A DNA stretch of 64,000 nt from Arbacia lixula (taxonomy: Eukaryota > Echinodermata > Echinoidea > Arbacioida > Arbaciidae), in assembly GCA_963669155.1 (NCBI GenBank), contig OZ022580.1, positions 17,052,416 to 17,116,415 on the forward strand, read 5' to 3'. Positions 33,901-45,388 of this stretch are shown here, piece after piece. Numbering within the stretch: the stretch's first letter is position 1; each line of letters begins with the position of its first letter. Under the pieces are notes generated by a model that was not told the DNA's origin, searched no databases, and saw only the letters and a program-made list of their open reading frames with translations. A program made the translations under genes and the position numbers.

Positions 33901-36900
33901 TGTTTAATTTAACATGGATGTAACCAAGAAGACTTTCTAACAGACACTGGTAGTGAGAGTTAAAAGTTATGTGAACTTGCAGTACACCAGCTTTTGCTAT
34001 ACCCAGTCAAGCCTCTGCTTTGTTCAATACAAAAACTAAAATGTAGTTCTGTGTTCTTTGCCCATACTTTCTTTCTATTCACATTTTGCTATATAATGGC
34101 AATGTCAACTCACATTCTCTAAATATTTTCCTGAGCTGCTCTTTTGTCAGATGGAATTGTGTTCAGCCATTTGCCAGAGGGTCCTACCACCCATTTTAAG
34201 ATGTCAAATGTTAAACTGCGACAAGACATCAAGGTTTGTTTGTTAGATAGCTATTGAAACGATTTGTCAAATTTGTATACCGAGCTTTACTGATATTTAT
34301 GTCATTATATTTTAAGCATAATTGTAATGTTCTGAACATGAGTGTTTCCTAATCTTAAATGTTGAAGTCTTTAAAATATGATATAAAAAATGAAAATCCT
34401 GGTATGATAATTACCATGAAGACCCTCCTTGCAACCTCTAACATTATTTTCAACATAATCAGGAGTGAATCATATACACAACAGCTCAAATGAATTGGTA
34501 TAGTGAAAGGGAAGGAGCCGCAGTTTTAAACCGCTGTATATTTTGTGCCGTTCAGCATGAAACACAATGCTTTAGCCTAAAAAGCATCATGTTTCATGCT
34601 GAACTGGACAAAATATACCGCGCTTTACAACTGCGAGTCCTTCCCTTTCCCTTTCCCTATGCCAATTCCTTTGAGCTGTAGAGTATGTACATGTGGTGAT
34701 ACCTTGTGATAAAAAATAGTAATGTTGCCAACCAGAAGACATTTTTTCTCTATATTTTTTTTTGAAAATGAAAGTCTGAAACCCAAGCATATTTATCAAC
34801 TGGACCTGAATTTCTCTTATTTTAGTGTAAATATGAGTATCAGTTTGTGATGCCTGCAAAATAGTTTTAAAGACATGGCGGTCCTTTAACGAAAGTTATG
34901 AATTTAACGAGGATTAACCCTATATAGGCTATTTTGAAATTGCATAGCCCGGGGGGAGGGGGGGGGGGGGCAAAAACAGCCCACCCCCTAAGATCTCGAC
35001 CGTTGATCGCGCAATCGCGACGAAAATTGGCACGTGCTTCACCAATGACGTAATCTCCACAATTCAATTGTCAATTGCACCAAAATTATTCAAATTTATT
35101 TTTAATTAATTAATTATGCTAATTAAATGCATAAAATCATAATTTGGTTGTAGATCTTTAAATATAGCCGCAAAACTGCTAGATTTCTGTCCAGACACTC
35201 TACTTAGGATTATTATCAAATAAGGATTTAAAAAAATTGCAATATCAAAGTTTTTCTTATGTATTTTATTGTTTTTTTTAATTTCTTATGTGTTTTTTTT
35301 TTTGACTTTTTTTTTCATTGTTTTTTCGATGGAAATCATTGGTAACACTATTTCAGTCATGAATAACACGTAATTTATTGTTTTTCATCAGTAAAACTAA
35401 AAATAATGATACGTTTATGAATTTTGGCTAGATACAGAATTTGCATTGGATTTGTACATGAAATCAAGTTTTTGAGCAATTTTTGGTCTGACATGCACGT
35501 ACAAAATGTTACGTAACTTCGGATTTGCGTACCCCTGCGACGCAAAATTGATCTTAAAAGTTGCGCGAGATTTGAAGGAAAAAGTCATGAAACGTCGCGG
35601 CGCCATCTTTTCGCGTTACAAATTTATTGCGAAAAATGTCCTCCCCCCCCCCCCCCCCCCCCCCCCGGGCTAGATAGGGTTAATAGTATACCCTAACGAT
35701 AACATGTATGAAATCACAGTCATAGCTTCATAAACATTTTCAACGAAAAGTGAAAGACTGTCCGTGTTTGAACCGCCTGGACCATAGTCTACATTCATAT
35801 CATGTATTGCAGCAATAAGTGCCTTACCGCGGACAATCACTGACCTGTGAGAGCACAGTTCAGAGTGGGGAACTGCAATGTGTGCCGATTGTGGTCTCGG
35901 TCGGGAGGGTATAGAAACCGTGGAGGTTTTGGATAATCCATCTTAAAGATAGCCTGTCCTTTTTACAAACATCTGCAAACTTCATGAAAGTTTGCACAGT
36001 TTTAGCACGTCTCTTTGGGATACCAACTGTGAAATTTTAAGGTGAGAGGTACTATAACTCTCATCAAATGAATTAAAATCTAACTAGTTTTCACTGAGAT
36101 TTGATTCCAATTGATTGCCGACCATTCACACAATTTGAAATTACGACTTTTTTGGTGGTACGAAAAAAGAAAGCTCAATTAATTATCAAAGATTATTTTC
36201 GCAAAACCGTATATTATGCTCTGTCGATTCCAGGAAAAGGTTATATAGCCTCTCTCTCTTAAAAGATGACAAAGTCAGGGAACTTACAGAATTAAGTATG
36301 CAAGAGGGAGGGACGGGCTACCTGTAAACCTATTCAAAATCGAAAGATAATTTAATTCTGCTCAAAGTCAGTTGTCAGTTCTATTATCAGGAGGAAAGTT
36401 CTTTTAGAGTTCTTTCTTCCATTTTCCCATAGTCTTTTTTACACCATTTTTTTTTAAACCTGCAATAGGGCTACCCTGTCTTTAAAGCAATGCTGATTTT
36501 TTTTCTGGCTTTTTTATTTCCCATTGTTGTAGAGATGTGGCAAGGTTACAGATCACATGCCTGAGCTGATCCTGAACAACTTCAACACTCGCCTGGGTCA
36601 CACTGTTGGCCGCCAGATTGCTTCGCTCTTCCCTCACGATCCCAACTTTGTCGGCCGCCGCGTTGTCACCTTTCACAACCAGAGAGACTACATATTCTTC
36701 AGACATCACAGGTTAGCTTGTCTCTGTGTGTTGCTGATATGGGGGAATTAAAGGGCATGTACTGTACTGGGGAAAGCAAAAAGCCTTTAAAAAGGTGATT
36801 GTGAGCAATCTTCTTGCCAATGGTCTTAGATTAATGTATTGTCCACTTTAGGAACTTGCTGATAGCTATTTGCCCTCAAATGATCCACATTTGGAGTAAT

Positions 36901-37865
36901 AAGTGATTAAATCACAAATTCTCAAAATATTCGGGCAAAACATTTTGAGTTATCACTAATTACTCCAAATGTGGATCATTTGCGGGCAAATATCTTCCAG
37001 CAAGTTTCTAAAATGAACAATACATGAATTTAAGACCATTGGCAAGAAGATTGCTGAAGATCACTTTTTTTGAAGGCTTTTGCCTTCCCAGTACAGTATA
37101 TTCCCTTTAAGGAGATCAGTGAATATTCATTATCACATGAGGTAGTGCTTCGATCTGAAATATGAAATTTCCAAGGGCTGAATTAAGATTATTCCCTTTT
37201 ATGGGGCAGCTATGTCAGCATGTCTGGGGACTCTGAAAAAAAAATTGCTGGTCATACTGTGATATACAAGAGTAGTTTGTCAGTGCAAGGATCTGCACGT
37301 ATCTGTAACTGTATCTTTAGATTACCCTTTCAAAAACATTAAAGGTCTGTATCAACACATTAAGTCATTCTCAGTTCCTATGTTCTGAGGATTTTTTTCT
37401 GAGCAGTATTTGCTTCAGTATACTATGGTATTAAAATCCTGAAAGAGGGAAATGCCAACTTTACAGAGGTATATTGCTGCTAGTACTGTACAGTATGTTG
37501 CCAAAGTAACGTTCGTTGTACTATTTTATTTGTATTTTAAATGTGAGAAATGACATGATGAGGAAGAAACTCTGTGGATATTTGCAGGTATGTCTTCAAG
37601 GACAATAAGAAGGTGGGTCTCCAGGAGCTCGGGCCCAGGTTCACTCTCAAGCTGAGGTCAGTCCAGAAGGGCACCTTCGACTCCAAGTTTGGCGAGTACG
37701 AGTGGGTCCACAAGGTGAGAGGACTATTGCGACCTTTTATTTTATGTGGGACAAAATTGTTGAGCTTGGGAGGGAATGTGTGAGGTATGTGTCTATTTCA
37801 ATTGACGATGATGATGATGATGATGATGATGTTTGATGATGATGATGATGATGATGTTGATGATA

Positions 37866-37897
<32 letters not shown>

Positions 37898-37898
37898 A

Positions 37899-37933
<35 letters not shown>

Positions 37934-38708
37934 ATTGATGGTGATGATGATGTTGATGATGTTGATGATGATGATGATGAAAGTTGAGATGATATTAGGG
38001 TAGGGGTATAGATGATATTTATTTTTTAATTCTTTCATATGATGATTTTAAATGGAATTGAATGAGGGTGCAGATGGACAGTATGAATGCTATTTTATCT
38101 CCATCTCTGTCAGATAATGATTTAACATAAAAGTTGATTTTTGTTATGGAGTAAATTGATGTTGATAGTCAATTTCTTCCAAAGGGTGATAATGATTAGG
38201 AATGAAATTGCTTTAGGATCGGGTATGAGTGATGTCTAGCTATCACTTTCTGTCAGATGAGGATGATATGGGAAAAAATGGAATCTTTTTCTCAGTTATC
38301 CATGAAAGGATGATGATAATGTAGATGACAATGAAAATTATATCGATGGGGATAAAGGTATTGATGATAATTCCTGTTCTGTATTTCTCTGACAGACGAG
38401 TATATTTTGAATGCACACACTATGCAGGCATGGCTATGTATTTGCTACACAAATCAGTGCACATTGGAAAAGACGACAAAAAGAAGAACTGTGGACTTTA
38501 ATTCACCATTCAATACCTAAATGCAACATTATATTTCATCATAGTGTTAAGGTCTGGTATGATATTGTCTCTATATGTTTATTTACCTAGATTTTATTTA
38601 TCCCATTTATACGAAACTCCATCTTCCTGTTCTCAATATGTGATTTTGGTTCTTGAATCATTGCAGAGACACGAAATGGACACCAGCAGGAGGAAATTCC
38701 ATCTGTAG
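24819..38708 (+). CDS. RPF1: Ribosome production factor 1 (Brix domain)
   Basis: Nine exons: 24819-24935, 27945-28001, 28686-28766, 31384-31479, 33521-33674, 34151-34233, 36533-36711, 37588-37714, 38667-38708. They join in frame to 311 residues, somewhat shorter than the vertebrate protein (about 350). RPF1 is a nucleolar 60S assembly factor needed for 27S pre-rRNA/ITS2 processing. Residues 1-85 are a basic, Lys/Glu-rich arm with the conserved [14 protein letters not shown] and [10 protein letters not shown]. The Brix domain runs from about residue 105, with [81 protein letters not shown] and the sigma70-like GPRFTLKL. It ends in the hallmark [10 protein letters not shown]. All phases match. 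Complete and intact; its introns make up most of the 14-kb locus. Confidence 0.96.
25478..26180. repeat. 357-bp tandem duplication with CRE, CCAAT and NRF1-like motifs
   Basis: The block starting GTGTACAAC at 25478 repeats at 25835 (357-bp period, few differences) and the second copy ends near 26180. Each copy has a full palindromic CRE TGACGTCA (25537, 25894), a CCAAT word, GCATGCGCAGTGC resembling an NRF1 site (25589, 25946), a TATATTTTATAT tract, and GCACAGGTAAGC that reads as a splice donor. It lies in RPF1 intron 1. Confidence 0.85.
27945..28001 (+). CDS. RPF1: RPF1 exon 2 (Lys/Glu-rich)
   Basis: 57-nt phase 0-0 exon between CTCAACAG and GTACCT, coding [19 protein letters not shown]. 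Too short to show as an ORF; placed by splice sites and family pattern. Confidence 0.88.
28686..28766 (+). CDS. RPF1: RPF1 exon 3
   Basis: 81-nt phase 0-0 exon between TTTCTAG and GTGAGA, coding [20 protein letters not shown] and VDPQDEE, a conserved RPF1 segment. Confidence 0.93.
28868..29085. mobile_element. MITE family A, copy 1
   Basis: 218-bp foldback in RPF1 intron 3. The ends CAGCTCAAAGGAATT / AATTCCTTTGAGCTG are inverted; inside, GGAGCCGCAGTTTTGAACCG and CAGCATGAAACATG-like arms pair. A second copy of the family is at 34476-34684. Confidence 0.85.
29124..30450 (+). repeat. 157-bp tandem array with AGGTCA motifs, preceded by a (GTCCGTC)n tract
   Basis: After a TCTCGCC..GGCGAGAC palindrome (29138-29167) and a GTCCGTCGTCC minisatellite (29185-29255), units beginning TTAAAGTTTACCTGCAAGAC start at 29611, 29768, 29925, 30082, 30239 and 30396, exactly 157 bp apart, with diverged units before. 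Each unit ends in direct AGGTCA repeats. It lies in RPF1 intron 3. Confidence 0.92.
31384..31479 (+). CDS. RPF1: RPF1 exon 4
   Basis: 96-nt phase 0-0 exon (AATATGTAG / GTAAGC) coding [14 protein letters not shown] and the first Brix strand PKVLIVTSD. Confidence 0.94.
32647..32880 (-). pseudogene. Tc1-family transposase C-terminal fragment (broken)
   Basis: The minus-strand reading gives [18 protein letters not shown], the Tc1 block containing the last catalytic Glu, then after a frame change [15 protein letters not shown] and [15 protein letters not shown], the family C-terminus. A stop just before SPDL and the frameshift show that it is dead. The N-terminal and central catalytic parts are absent. 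Confidence 0.82.
32879..32991 (+). pseudogene. Second Tc1 transposase C-terminal fragment (inverted copy)
   Basis: The plus strand reads [20 protein letters not shown] then GCCTKY-stop, the mirror copy of the fragment in the left arm. Its presence in both arms shows the element arose by inverted duplication of one transposon end. Confidence 0.78.
33521..33674 (+). CDS. RPF1: RPF1 exon 5
   Basis: Acceptor CCATCCATAG, donor CCA|GTATCC; phase 0 to 1. Brix segment [18 protein letters not shown] and [14 protein letters not shown]. The interrupted codon becomes Asn with exon 6. Confidence 0.93.
34151..34233 (+). CDS. RPF1: RPF1 exon 6
   Basis: Acceptor CTTTTGTCAG, donor AAG|GTTTGT; phase 1 to 0. 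Codes [19 protein letters not shown] and VKLRQDIK. Confidence 0.92.
34476..34684. mobile_element. MITE family A, copy 2
   Basis: About 209 bp in RPF1 intron 6, with the same ends (ACAGCTCAAATGAATTGG / CCAATTCCTTTGAGCTGT) and core (GGAGCCGCAGTTTTAAACCG) as the copy at 28868-29085. Independently decayed. Confidence 0.85.
34914..35683. mobile_element. piggyBac-like MITE (TTAA-flanked)
   Basis: 770 bp starting TTAACCCTAT and ending ATAGGGTTAA, with AGCCCGGGGG / CCCCCGGGCT inner inverted parts; the left end has a 20-nt insertion between the two. TTAA at both borders fits piggyBac-type insertion. No transposase. It lies in RPF1 intron 6. Confidence 0.75.
36533..36711 (+). CDS. RPF1: RPF1 exon 7
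   Basis: Acceptor TTGTTGTAG, donor CACAG|GTTAGC; phase 0 to 2. Codes [20 protein letters not shown] and [13 protein letters not shown] of the Brix domain. Confidence 0.95.
36748..37110. mobile_element. MITE family B (TTAAAGGG ends)
   Basis: 363-bp foldback in RPF1 intron 7. TTAAAGGGCATGTACTGTAC is mirrored by GTACAGTATATTCCCTTTAA, and inner arms such as CAAATGATCCACATTTGGAG are inverted. A one-arm relic lies at 43960-44090. Confidence 0.85.
37588..37714 (+). CDS. RPF1: RPF1 exon 8
   Basis: Acceptor ATTTGCAG, donor AAG|GTGAGA; phase 2 to 0. Carries [11 protein letters not shown], the sigma70-like Brix signature, and GEYEWVHK. Confidence 0.95.
37806..37985. repeat. (GAT)n microsatellite
   Basis: About 180 bp of nearly uninterrupted GAT/ATG triplets in RPF1 intron 8. 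The long poly-Asp or poly-Ile reading frames across it are artefacts. Confidence 0.95.
38667..38708 (+). CDS. RPF1: RPF1 exon 9 (C-terminus)
   Basis: Acceptor TCATTGCAG, coding [13 protein letters not shown] and TAG at 38706-38708, the invariant end of the RPF1 family. Confidence 0.95.
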   Translation, partial: RHEMDTSRRKFHL

Positions 38709-40560
38709 AGCTCAACTCCACGGTCAGTTGGATCCACTGTATCATCAGCTGTTACTACGACTTGTACAAACCAGGAACTGAATTGTAAATCAACTCTGTC
38801 CAGTGGAAGGCAAAAAGAGATGATCTCTTTAAAGCTGGACAATAACGAAAACCTTTATGATCACACTCCAAGGACGGATTGTTTTTCCAGCTATGTGACC
38901 CAGCAGGTAGTGGGTGAGAAGTCAAGAAGAGGTTGGGCCTTACTCAGTAAGAGGTGATTTCCAAACTCCTCGGTGACATGAAAGCGTGGCGAAACCTGGC
39001 AGCAAGCCTTCATCTGGACCGGACATCACCATAGAAATTGATGGCAGTAGTAGTCCTGATGATGATGAAGAGGAGGAGGAGGAAGAGGAGGAGGAGGAGG
39101 ATCGTCCTGTGCAGTGTATGAAGGAGACACGACTTTTATAGTTTGCCCTTCTTGCACAGCTGATCACGAGCAGTGAAATTGAACTCTTTTGAGCTGATGT
39201 AGGTAAAGCAAACCCAATCATGGAAGTAGAGACATTAACCCCAACCAGGCCAGGGGAGGGGGGGGGGGGATTTTTTTTTATTTCTAGTCTTGTGCAACTT
39301 TTGAGACCCAAGTTTGAGAAAATTGGAACACCCCGTCCAGAGGTTACGCAACATTATGTAATTACATGTCAGGCCATAATCTTACCCCCTAAAAAGGAGA
39401 TTTCGCATAGGTTTTTGTGTACAAAATACTGTTTCTCCTAAACTGCTCTATATCACTGTCAGTTGTGATTTTTATGCCTTTTGCTTGATCATATTGTTCT
39501 TGAAACTTGTCAAAATATATATTTTAAGCCAAAAGAAATAGAGAAATATTTTGGAAGAAAAAAAATTAACACATTAGAAATTTATGAAAACTATTAAATG
39601 CTTAAGAATTGATTTTGTACTTTCAATGATTTTTTAACACGATGCTGCTGATTATTCTACTTGGCATGTTAAATATGCATCATACCTCTCATAGCAGTCA
39701 CTATTTGTATGACTTATATATTGCTGACAATAAATTCCATCTATAATGGGATCAGTCCTGACCCAAATCTATTGTAATGCATCATTTGAATGCATGGGAT
39801 CTCCTGCAACAACAAAGGATAAGCTGGTCTAAAACTGCCACTTTTTGAAAGTCCGCTGTCATTATGTTTCTTTTTTACCATCCTGTTGAGGTGAATGTGA
39901 AAAAAAAGATGGTGAAATCTTTGAAATTGGTAGGAGTAAGAGCATTGCTTTGTTTACAATTCTGAATTTCTCATGTTCATTTTTCCCCTTCTATATGCTT
40001 AGTAAATCAGTGACCAGTTTTCAGGGTGGAAGTTTCTATTGAAATATATGTGTGTACCAAATCTATTTTCATCTGTGATTTAGAGAAACAAAAATGTTTG
40101 TTGGTACATGTATCACAATTTGAGTAATTTGCTACTTGCTTCATTTTGTCAGAGTTAGGGCAGGTATTCATAGCCATAGCATTCATTGAGATTGCCAGAC
40201 CCTAGCCTGTTAGATAATATTAGCTTAGCTAGTCTCTCACTTGAATGGTGCTGCTTTATAACTAAAGACTTGCATAACAAGAGATTATGATAACAACCCT
40301 TCAGAACAAGAAGATCAGTGCGCATGTTTAATAATGCATAAACATGTATTATCCCGTTGCTCATGGGTCGATTTTTGAGCTTTGTGAACTCTGGCCCATT
40401 TCTGATGTCATAATTTGCCATGGAACTGCAGTAGCCAAAAGTTAGTGGCTTAATGGCACTGTAGAAGAGATTTGAGGTTCATTCGTAGCCTTTTATTGCA
40501 GAATAGGCTAGAGTCATGTTGCTCAGTCTCTGAGCAGGGTTTAGTGAAAAGGATTAAATA
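38709..40560 (+). other. RPF1 3'UTR and downstream DNA
   Basis: Follows the RPF1 stop. Holds a GAGGAG purine run at 39068-39102 and an AATAAA at about 39730 that could serve as the polyadenylation signal. No other gene recognised. Confidence 0.4.
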
Positions 40561-40589
40561 CTGTCATTGTGTAACCATTAAATTATCTT

Positions 40590-41060
40590 TCCCCCCTATC
40601 CCTTATTACTGTGATGATGCTGATAAGGAATAAAAGTATTGTATACATGTACAGCATTGCAACAACATGTTCATTCACGAATACAAGTTTTCATTGATCG
40701 CGTCTCCCCTATCCCTTATTACTGAGATGATGTTGATAAGGAATAAAAGTATTGTATACATGTAAAGCATTGTAACAACATGTTCATTCACGAGTACAAA
40801 TTCATTGATCGCGTCTCCTAAATTAAATTATCTTTTCCCCCTATCCCTTATTACTGTGATGATGCTGATAAGGAATAAAAGTATTGTATACATGTACAGC
40901 ATTGCAACAACATGTTCATTCACGAGTACAAGTTTTCATTGATCGCGTCTCCCCTATCCCTTATTACTGAGATGATGTTGATAAGGAATAAAAGTATTGT
41001 ATAAATGTACAGCATTGCAACAACATTCATTCATGAATACAAGTTTTCATTGATTGCGCC
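40590..41060 (+). repeat. Higher-order tandem repeat (113 + 132 bp, twice)
   Basis: CTATCCCTTATTACTG occurs at 40596, 40709, 40841 and 40954, spacings 113, 132, 113. The array is therefore two copies of a 245-bp dimer. Each monomer includes GATAAGGAATAAAAGTATTG and ACAACATGTTCATTCA. It is followed by a C-run at 41060-41078. Confidence 0.88.
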
Positions 41061-41377
41061 CCCCCCCCCCCCCCCCCACCCCCTGATAACCAAAAGTGTA
41101 TGAAAGTGCAACTGCTCTCCAAATGATTTCCAGGGCCACGGACCTTAGAAATGAAAAGTATTGAATGGCGTACTCTGCTCTCATGACCCTGAGCCCTACC
41201 CTAATTTGATTTTGTGATACACTCTATCGGGAAAGCATTGTCTCAAAATTATTTAATCATTTAAATCAAACAAAACTAGGACCCCTGTAGTGACAGCAAA
41301 ACAGTTTTGCCATTACTAAGGCCTGGAATCGTTATCACTTCCAGCGCCGATATTTAACACTACGTGTAGTTTAATGC

Positions 41378-41383
41378 TGTGTT

Positions 41384-41434
<51 letters not shown>

Positions 41435-41525
41435 GTGCGTGTGTGTGTGTGTATGTGCGTGTGTGTGAGTGTGTGTGTGTGTGTATGTGTGTGTGTGCGT
41501 GTGTGTGTGTATGTGTGTGTGTGTT
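41378..41525. repeat. (TG)n microsatellite
   Basis: About 150 bp of TG repeats with scattered TATG, TGCG and TGAG interruptions. Confidence 0.95.
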
Positions 41526-42020
41526 ATGGGGGAGGGGGAGGGTCATCCGTCAAAGGATAAGAAAGTTATGGTCTTTTAAATTTGTGATTTTGTCACGTGC
41601 GAGGTGCTCTCCAATGTGTTATACATGTATACATTTCTTTTCGAAAATGTACATTTTCTCAAACAAATATGTGTATGCATTTTTGTACTCGTGCATTTGA
41701 TACATCATCAGAAATACGTTTGTATACGCATACCTGTATGAAAAAAAAAATCATTCCACTGCCAAAGACAGGAAAGTGCTGTTTATGTAATGGTATTGTA
41801 CACAACATATAGGAGAATACATGTATAACTTTCTTATCCTTTTTGACGGATTTTGGACAAACCTTCACTTATATATTTCTTTCATGTTTCTGCTTTTTTT
41901 TTTAAACCAAGTTTTCTTCAGGGTGAACTATCCCTTTGACTTACTATGCACCACAGGTGGATCTTGTACAAGTAAAACATACATGTAAATGGAGCAGCAG
42001 TCCATCTGGCACTAAATGAT

Positions 42021-42645
42021 TTAAAGGTTCCCTGTCATCAAAATGTATGTTGACTTATGTTGATGAAACATATAACAAAATCACTAACTGTTCATTGGAA
42101 ATATGTGTCCTATATTTTAAAATATTTTTTCTTTATTTAAGCACTGATAAGCCTCGCCTCCAAAATATCCTCCAAGTCAAGATTCCCCCTGTGACATCAT
42201 CAAGGGTAGAAATTAGCAGGATAATAAGCAGAATTCATGCACAAATTAAACATTGCAATGACTACCTCCACCTGCCCCCAAGAGCATCACATGTCTTCAC
42301 ACAATACCATCTAACAACCTGTCATGTGGGAATAATCGTTTCCTAATGTCAGAAATGTGCTAGCTATGATATCATAAGCACTTGCAGGTAGTCATTGTAA
42401 TGTTTAATTTGTGCATAAATTATGTCTATTATCCTGCTAATTTCTACCTCTGATGATGTCACAGGGGGAATCTTGAGTTGGAGGATATTTTTGAGGCGGG
42501 GCTTATCAGTGCTGAGAAAAAATATAGACAAATAATTTTAAAATATAGGAAACATATTTCCATTGAACAGTTAGTGATTTTATTATATACATATTAAGTT
42601 GCATCAATAGAAGTCAACATACATTTTGACGACAGGGGCCCTTTA
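42021..42645. mobile_element. Foldback element with TTAAAGG ends
   Basis: 625 bp; the arms pair over almost their whole length, for example CTAACTGTTC with GAACAGTTAG and GATGATGTCACAG with CTGTGACATCATC, around a centre near 42335. TTAA lies at both ends, as in the 36748-37110 element, so the two may share a transposase source. Confidence 0.85.
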
Positions 42646-43959
42646 ATGTGTCACTATGAACGTGTTATTTTGTTCTGCGGACTTTATCTTAAAGGGTCCC
42701 TTTGAAACGTTGTCTACGTAATGTGATGTGTATTCCACGTTGTTTTATACTCGTAATACCATTCACACAACAAGGAAATCAGCTTGGCACGGTCAGTTTA
42801 TACTGCATATCAGTTTATTTTGCGTACAAATGGGAGTACATGTACATGAATTGTGCTTAGTCATTTTATATATCTGTATGATACTCTACTTGTCAACATG
42901 ATTATGAACGTGCCTTTAAAAGTGAAAATATCCCAAACAAAGGCAGAAAAATAAAAACAAATTGATCTCGTGAAAATTGTCATTTTTCTGAGTCATATAT
43001 CTTGCAATGCCTATATCACTTGGTCCGCAGGTGGCGTACTGGGCATTACTCCCATTTACATTGCAAGCGGGAGTGAGATTCAGATAATCTCTCCTTAGAA
43101 ATGTATACTTCATCTAGGGAGATGTTGGGAAGGAGAAACATCCCAAGCATAATATCTTTAAACATGATCTGTATGCATACTAAAGCGTGCTAATGACTGT
43201 CAAAAGCATTCCACAATCACAACAATGCTTTGATGTCCCGTGTGTTCGGCACCGACATTTAGCGGATGTCAGCTTGGAAAGAAATATCTTTAATTGCCCA
43301 TTTTCTCTCACGAAGCTGAGTTTCTTATCACATTATTTTGCAACTGTCAAGAAAGTTAACTCCATCAGCACTTAACTAGATTGAGTATTGAGTATTGATG
43401 AATAAGCGGAGATACAAGATATTTGTCTTCCTAACATCATTTACTAATTTCTTGGCTTTCCAGATTTTTTCCGGAATTCTCAAGCTTAAGCTGTGTATTG
43501 TCAATGATAATGCTTGCGTGCATTTGCGTGCAGCTGAAATATTTTTCTTGGAAAACGTGGTATATTGTTCATGCGCATACAGAGGGAATCGAAATATGAA
43601 TACCTGTACATGTATACGTTTTTCTTTCTTTCTGGAGGGGGGGGGGGGGGGCATTTTCAAGGTGGATGTCATTAGACGGACACCCTGAACTATGGAATGC
43701 ATTACGCCCTATGCTCAAAACAAAGTTCTTATGAACAGTTTCACATTGCTGGTTATTCCTGAAAGAGCGGGCATTCCGCACAATTGAAAAAGTGACAGGA
43801 AGTTGCGTAAAGCTGTGACAACTGAAATCAAATTCTAGAAAAGAAAATTTAAAAATGACGCAAAAAAATATCTTTCGAAACGCCGAAATGAATGAAAACT
43901 TGATAAGAGATGGCATCGAATGCATTTTAAAATGTTCACTCAAACATTTTGATGATTTG

Positions 43960-44090
43960 TGATTTAATCATTAATGTGGATCATTTGAGGGCAAATAATT
44001 TTCATCAAGTTTCTGAAATGGGCAATACATGAATTTAAGAACATTACCATTCTGAAGGCCTTCTGTCTTCCCATGATGCCCTTTATGGAG
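43960..44090. mobile_element. MITE family B relic (one arm)
   Basis: It matches the right arm of the 36748-37110 element: AATGTGGATCATTTG, GGGCAAATA, ACATGAATTTAAGA and a terminal CCCTTTA. The left arm is missing. Confidence 0.7.
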
Positions 44091-45388
44091 TAAACACAAC
44101 ATTGTTATATTGTCTGCAAGGGCTCAGACAACTCTTTTGTCATACCTGAGAACTGTTTACAAGTCTTTAGTACAAGGTGTTAAAAATTACTTGACACTTC
44201 TGAGAAAAAAGATAAAACTCAATCAAGCTGAAATTGACAGATCATACAGTCAAATTATGTCATTTTTTTCGAAGCAGGTTTCGTAGTAATTCTTTGAATA
44301 TTTAGGAGAGTTTCACTTTTGAACAAATTTGGACCTCAAAATGTGTGTGTATCACATAATCAAAACACAACCATGGCCATTTTGTATCACACCTGTCAAT
44401 CCACTAGCAACTGTCATCACAGTGTCATTAAAAAGTGCATGATGCTTCTGGCAGAAAAGAAGTCGTGGTTTGACATGTGTGATGCACAATGGACATTCTT
44501 GTGTTCTGAATCAAGTTGTATTCACACGTTTAGATCCAAATTTGTCAACAAATGAAAATCTCATTAAATATTCACAAGATTATTACAAGAAAAATGTCGC
44601 AAAACCAACTTCTCGACGTCCCTTGACTTTTTATTCAATTCTTTATTCATTTAACAAACAAGAATAAACAACTTCCATGAACAATGAATGTAAGGCATCA
44701 CCAGAAAGCCGATGGCTTGTGAGGTGTCAAAAAAGTGTGTCAAAAAAGTGGCAAAAGTTTGTACCAATAAAGCGCTCAATGTTGTTACATGTATCATGGT
44801 AACCTTAAATGCAGCAAAATAGATGGAATATGAAGTTATCGTCATCGCATGCAACATCCCCTAATCACGAATGAGTATTTGGAGGCATATACAATGTACA
44901 TGTATCTAGCTGCTGCATGCATGCAATCATGTTTCATCATATGTATATATAGATCGACATTTTGTAAATATTAACCAAATCCACACGAATACTTAGATAT
45001 AGAACACCTCTAATGTTGATGGTTATAGATCTCTGGGACCGTTACCAAGGTGACACGATTTTTTTCCTCAAAGTTTATGGCCTATCGATTTTCAGTCATT
45101 GTCTTCAAATTTGGCAGTGATTCTGTGTGCATTTTCTGGAGTAATGCAAACGATGTCACAGGTGCATGCAATGCTTTCGATGACTTAAACTGCGGCATAT
45201 TCTTGCAATAATGTTCTGTTCATACCTAATTTGTTTTGAAAGATCACGACCTTCCTTTAGAATACCCGACAAATTTTCGATCGAAGGCACTTGATTTGTT
45301 AACCCACTCCTGACACCATATCGTCCAAGGCACTCACCCTTTCTCCTCCCATTGGTATTCAGGAACATGTCATATCAACTGATAGATT

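Noticed and set aside
37787..38038. Poly-Asp and poly-Ile/His open frames
   Set aside because: Artefacts of the GAT microsatellite in RPF1 intron 8.
39061..39311. Poly-Ser open frame on the minus strand
   Set aside because: Reverse translation of a GAG purine run in the RPF1 3'UTR region.
41316..41700. Cys/Val-rich and Thr/His-rich open frames
   Set aside because: Artefacts of the TG microsatellite; the same applies to the frames at 49302, 51752-52142 and 55493.
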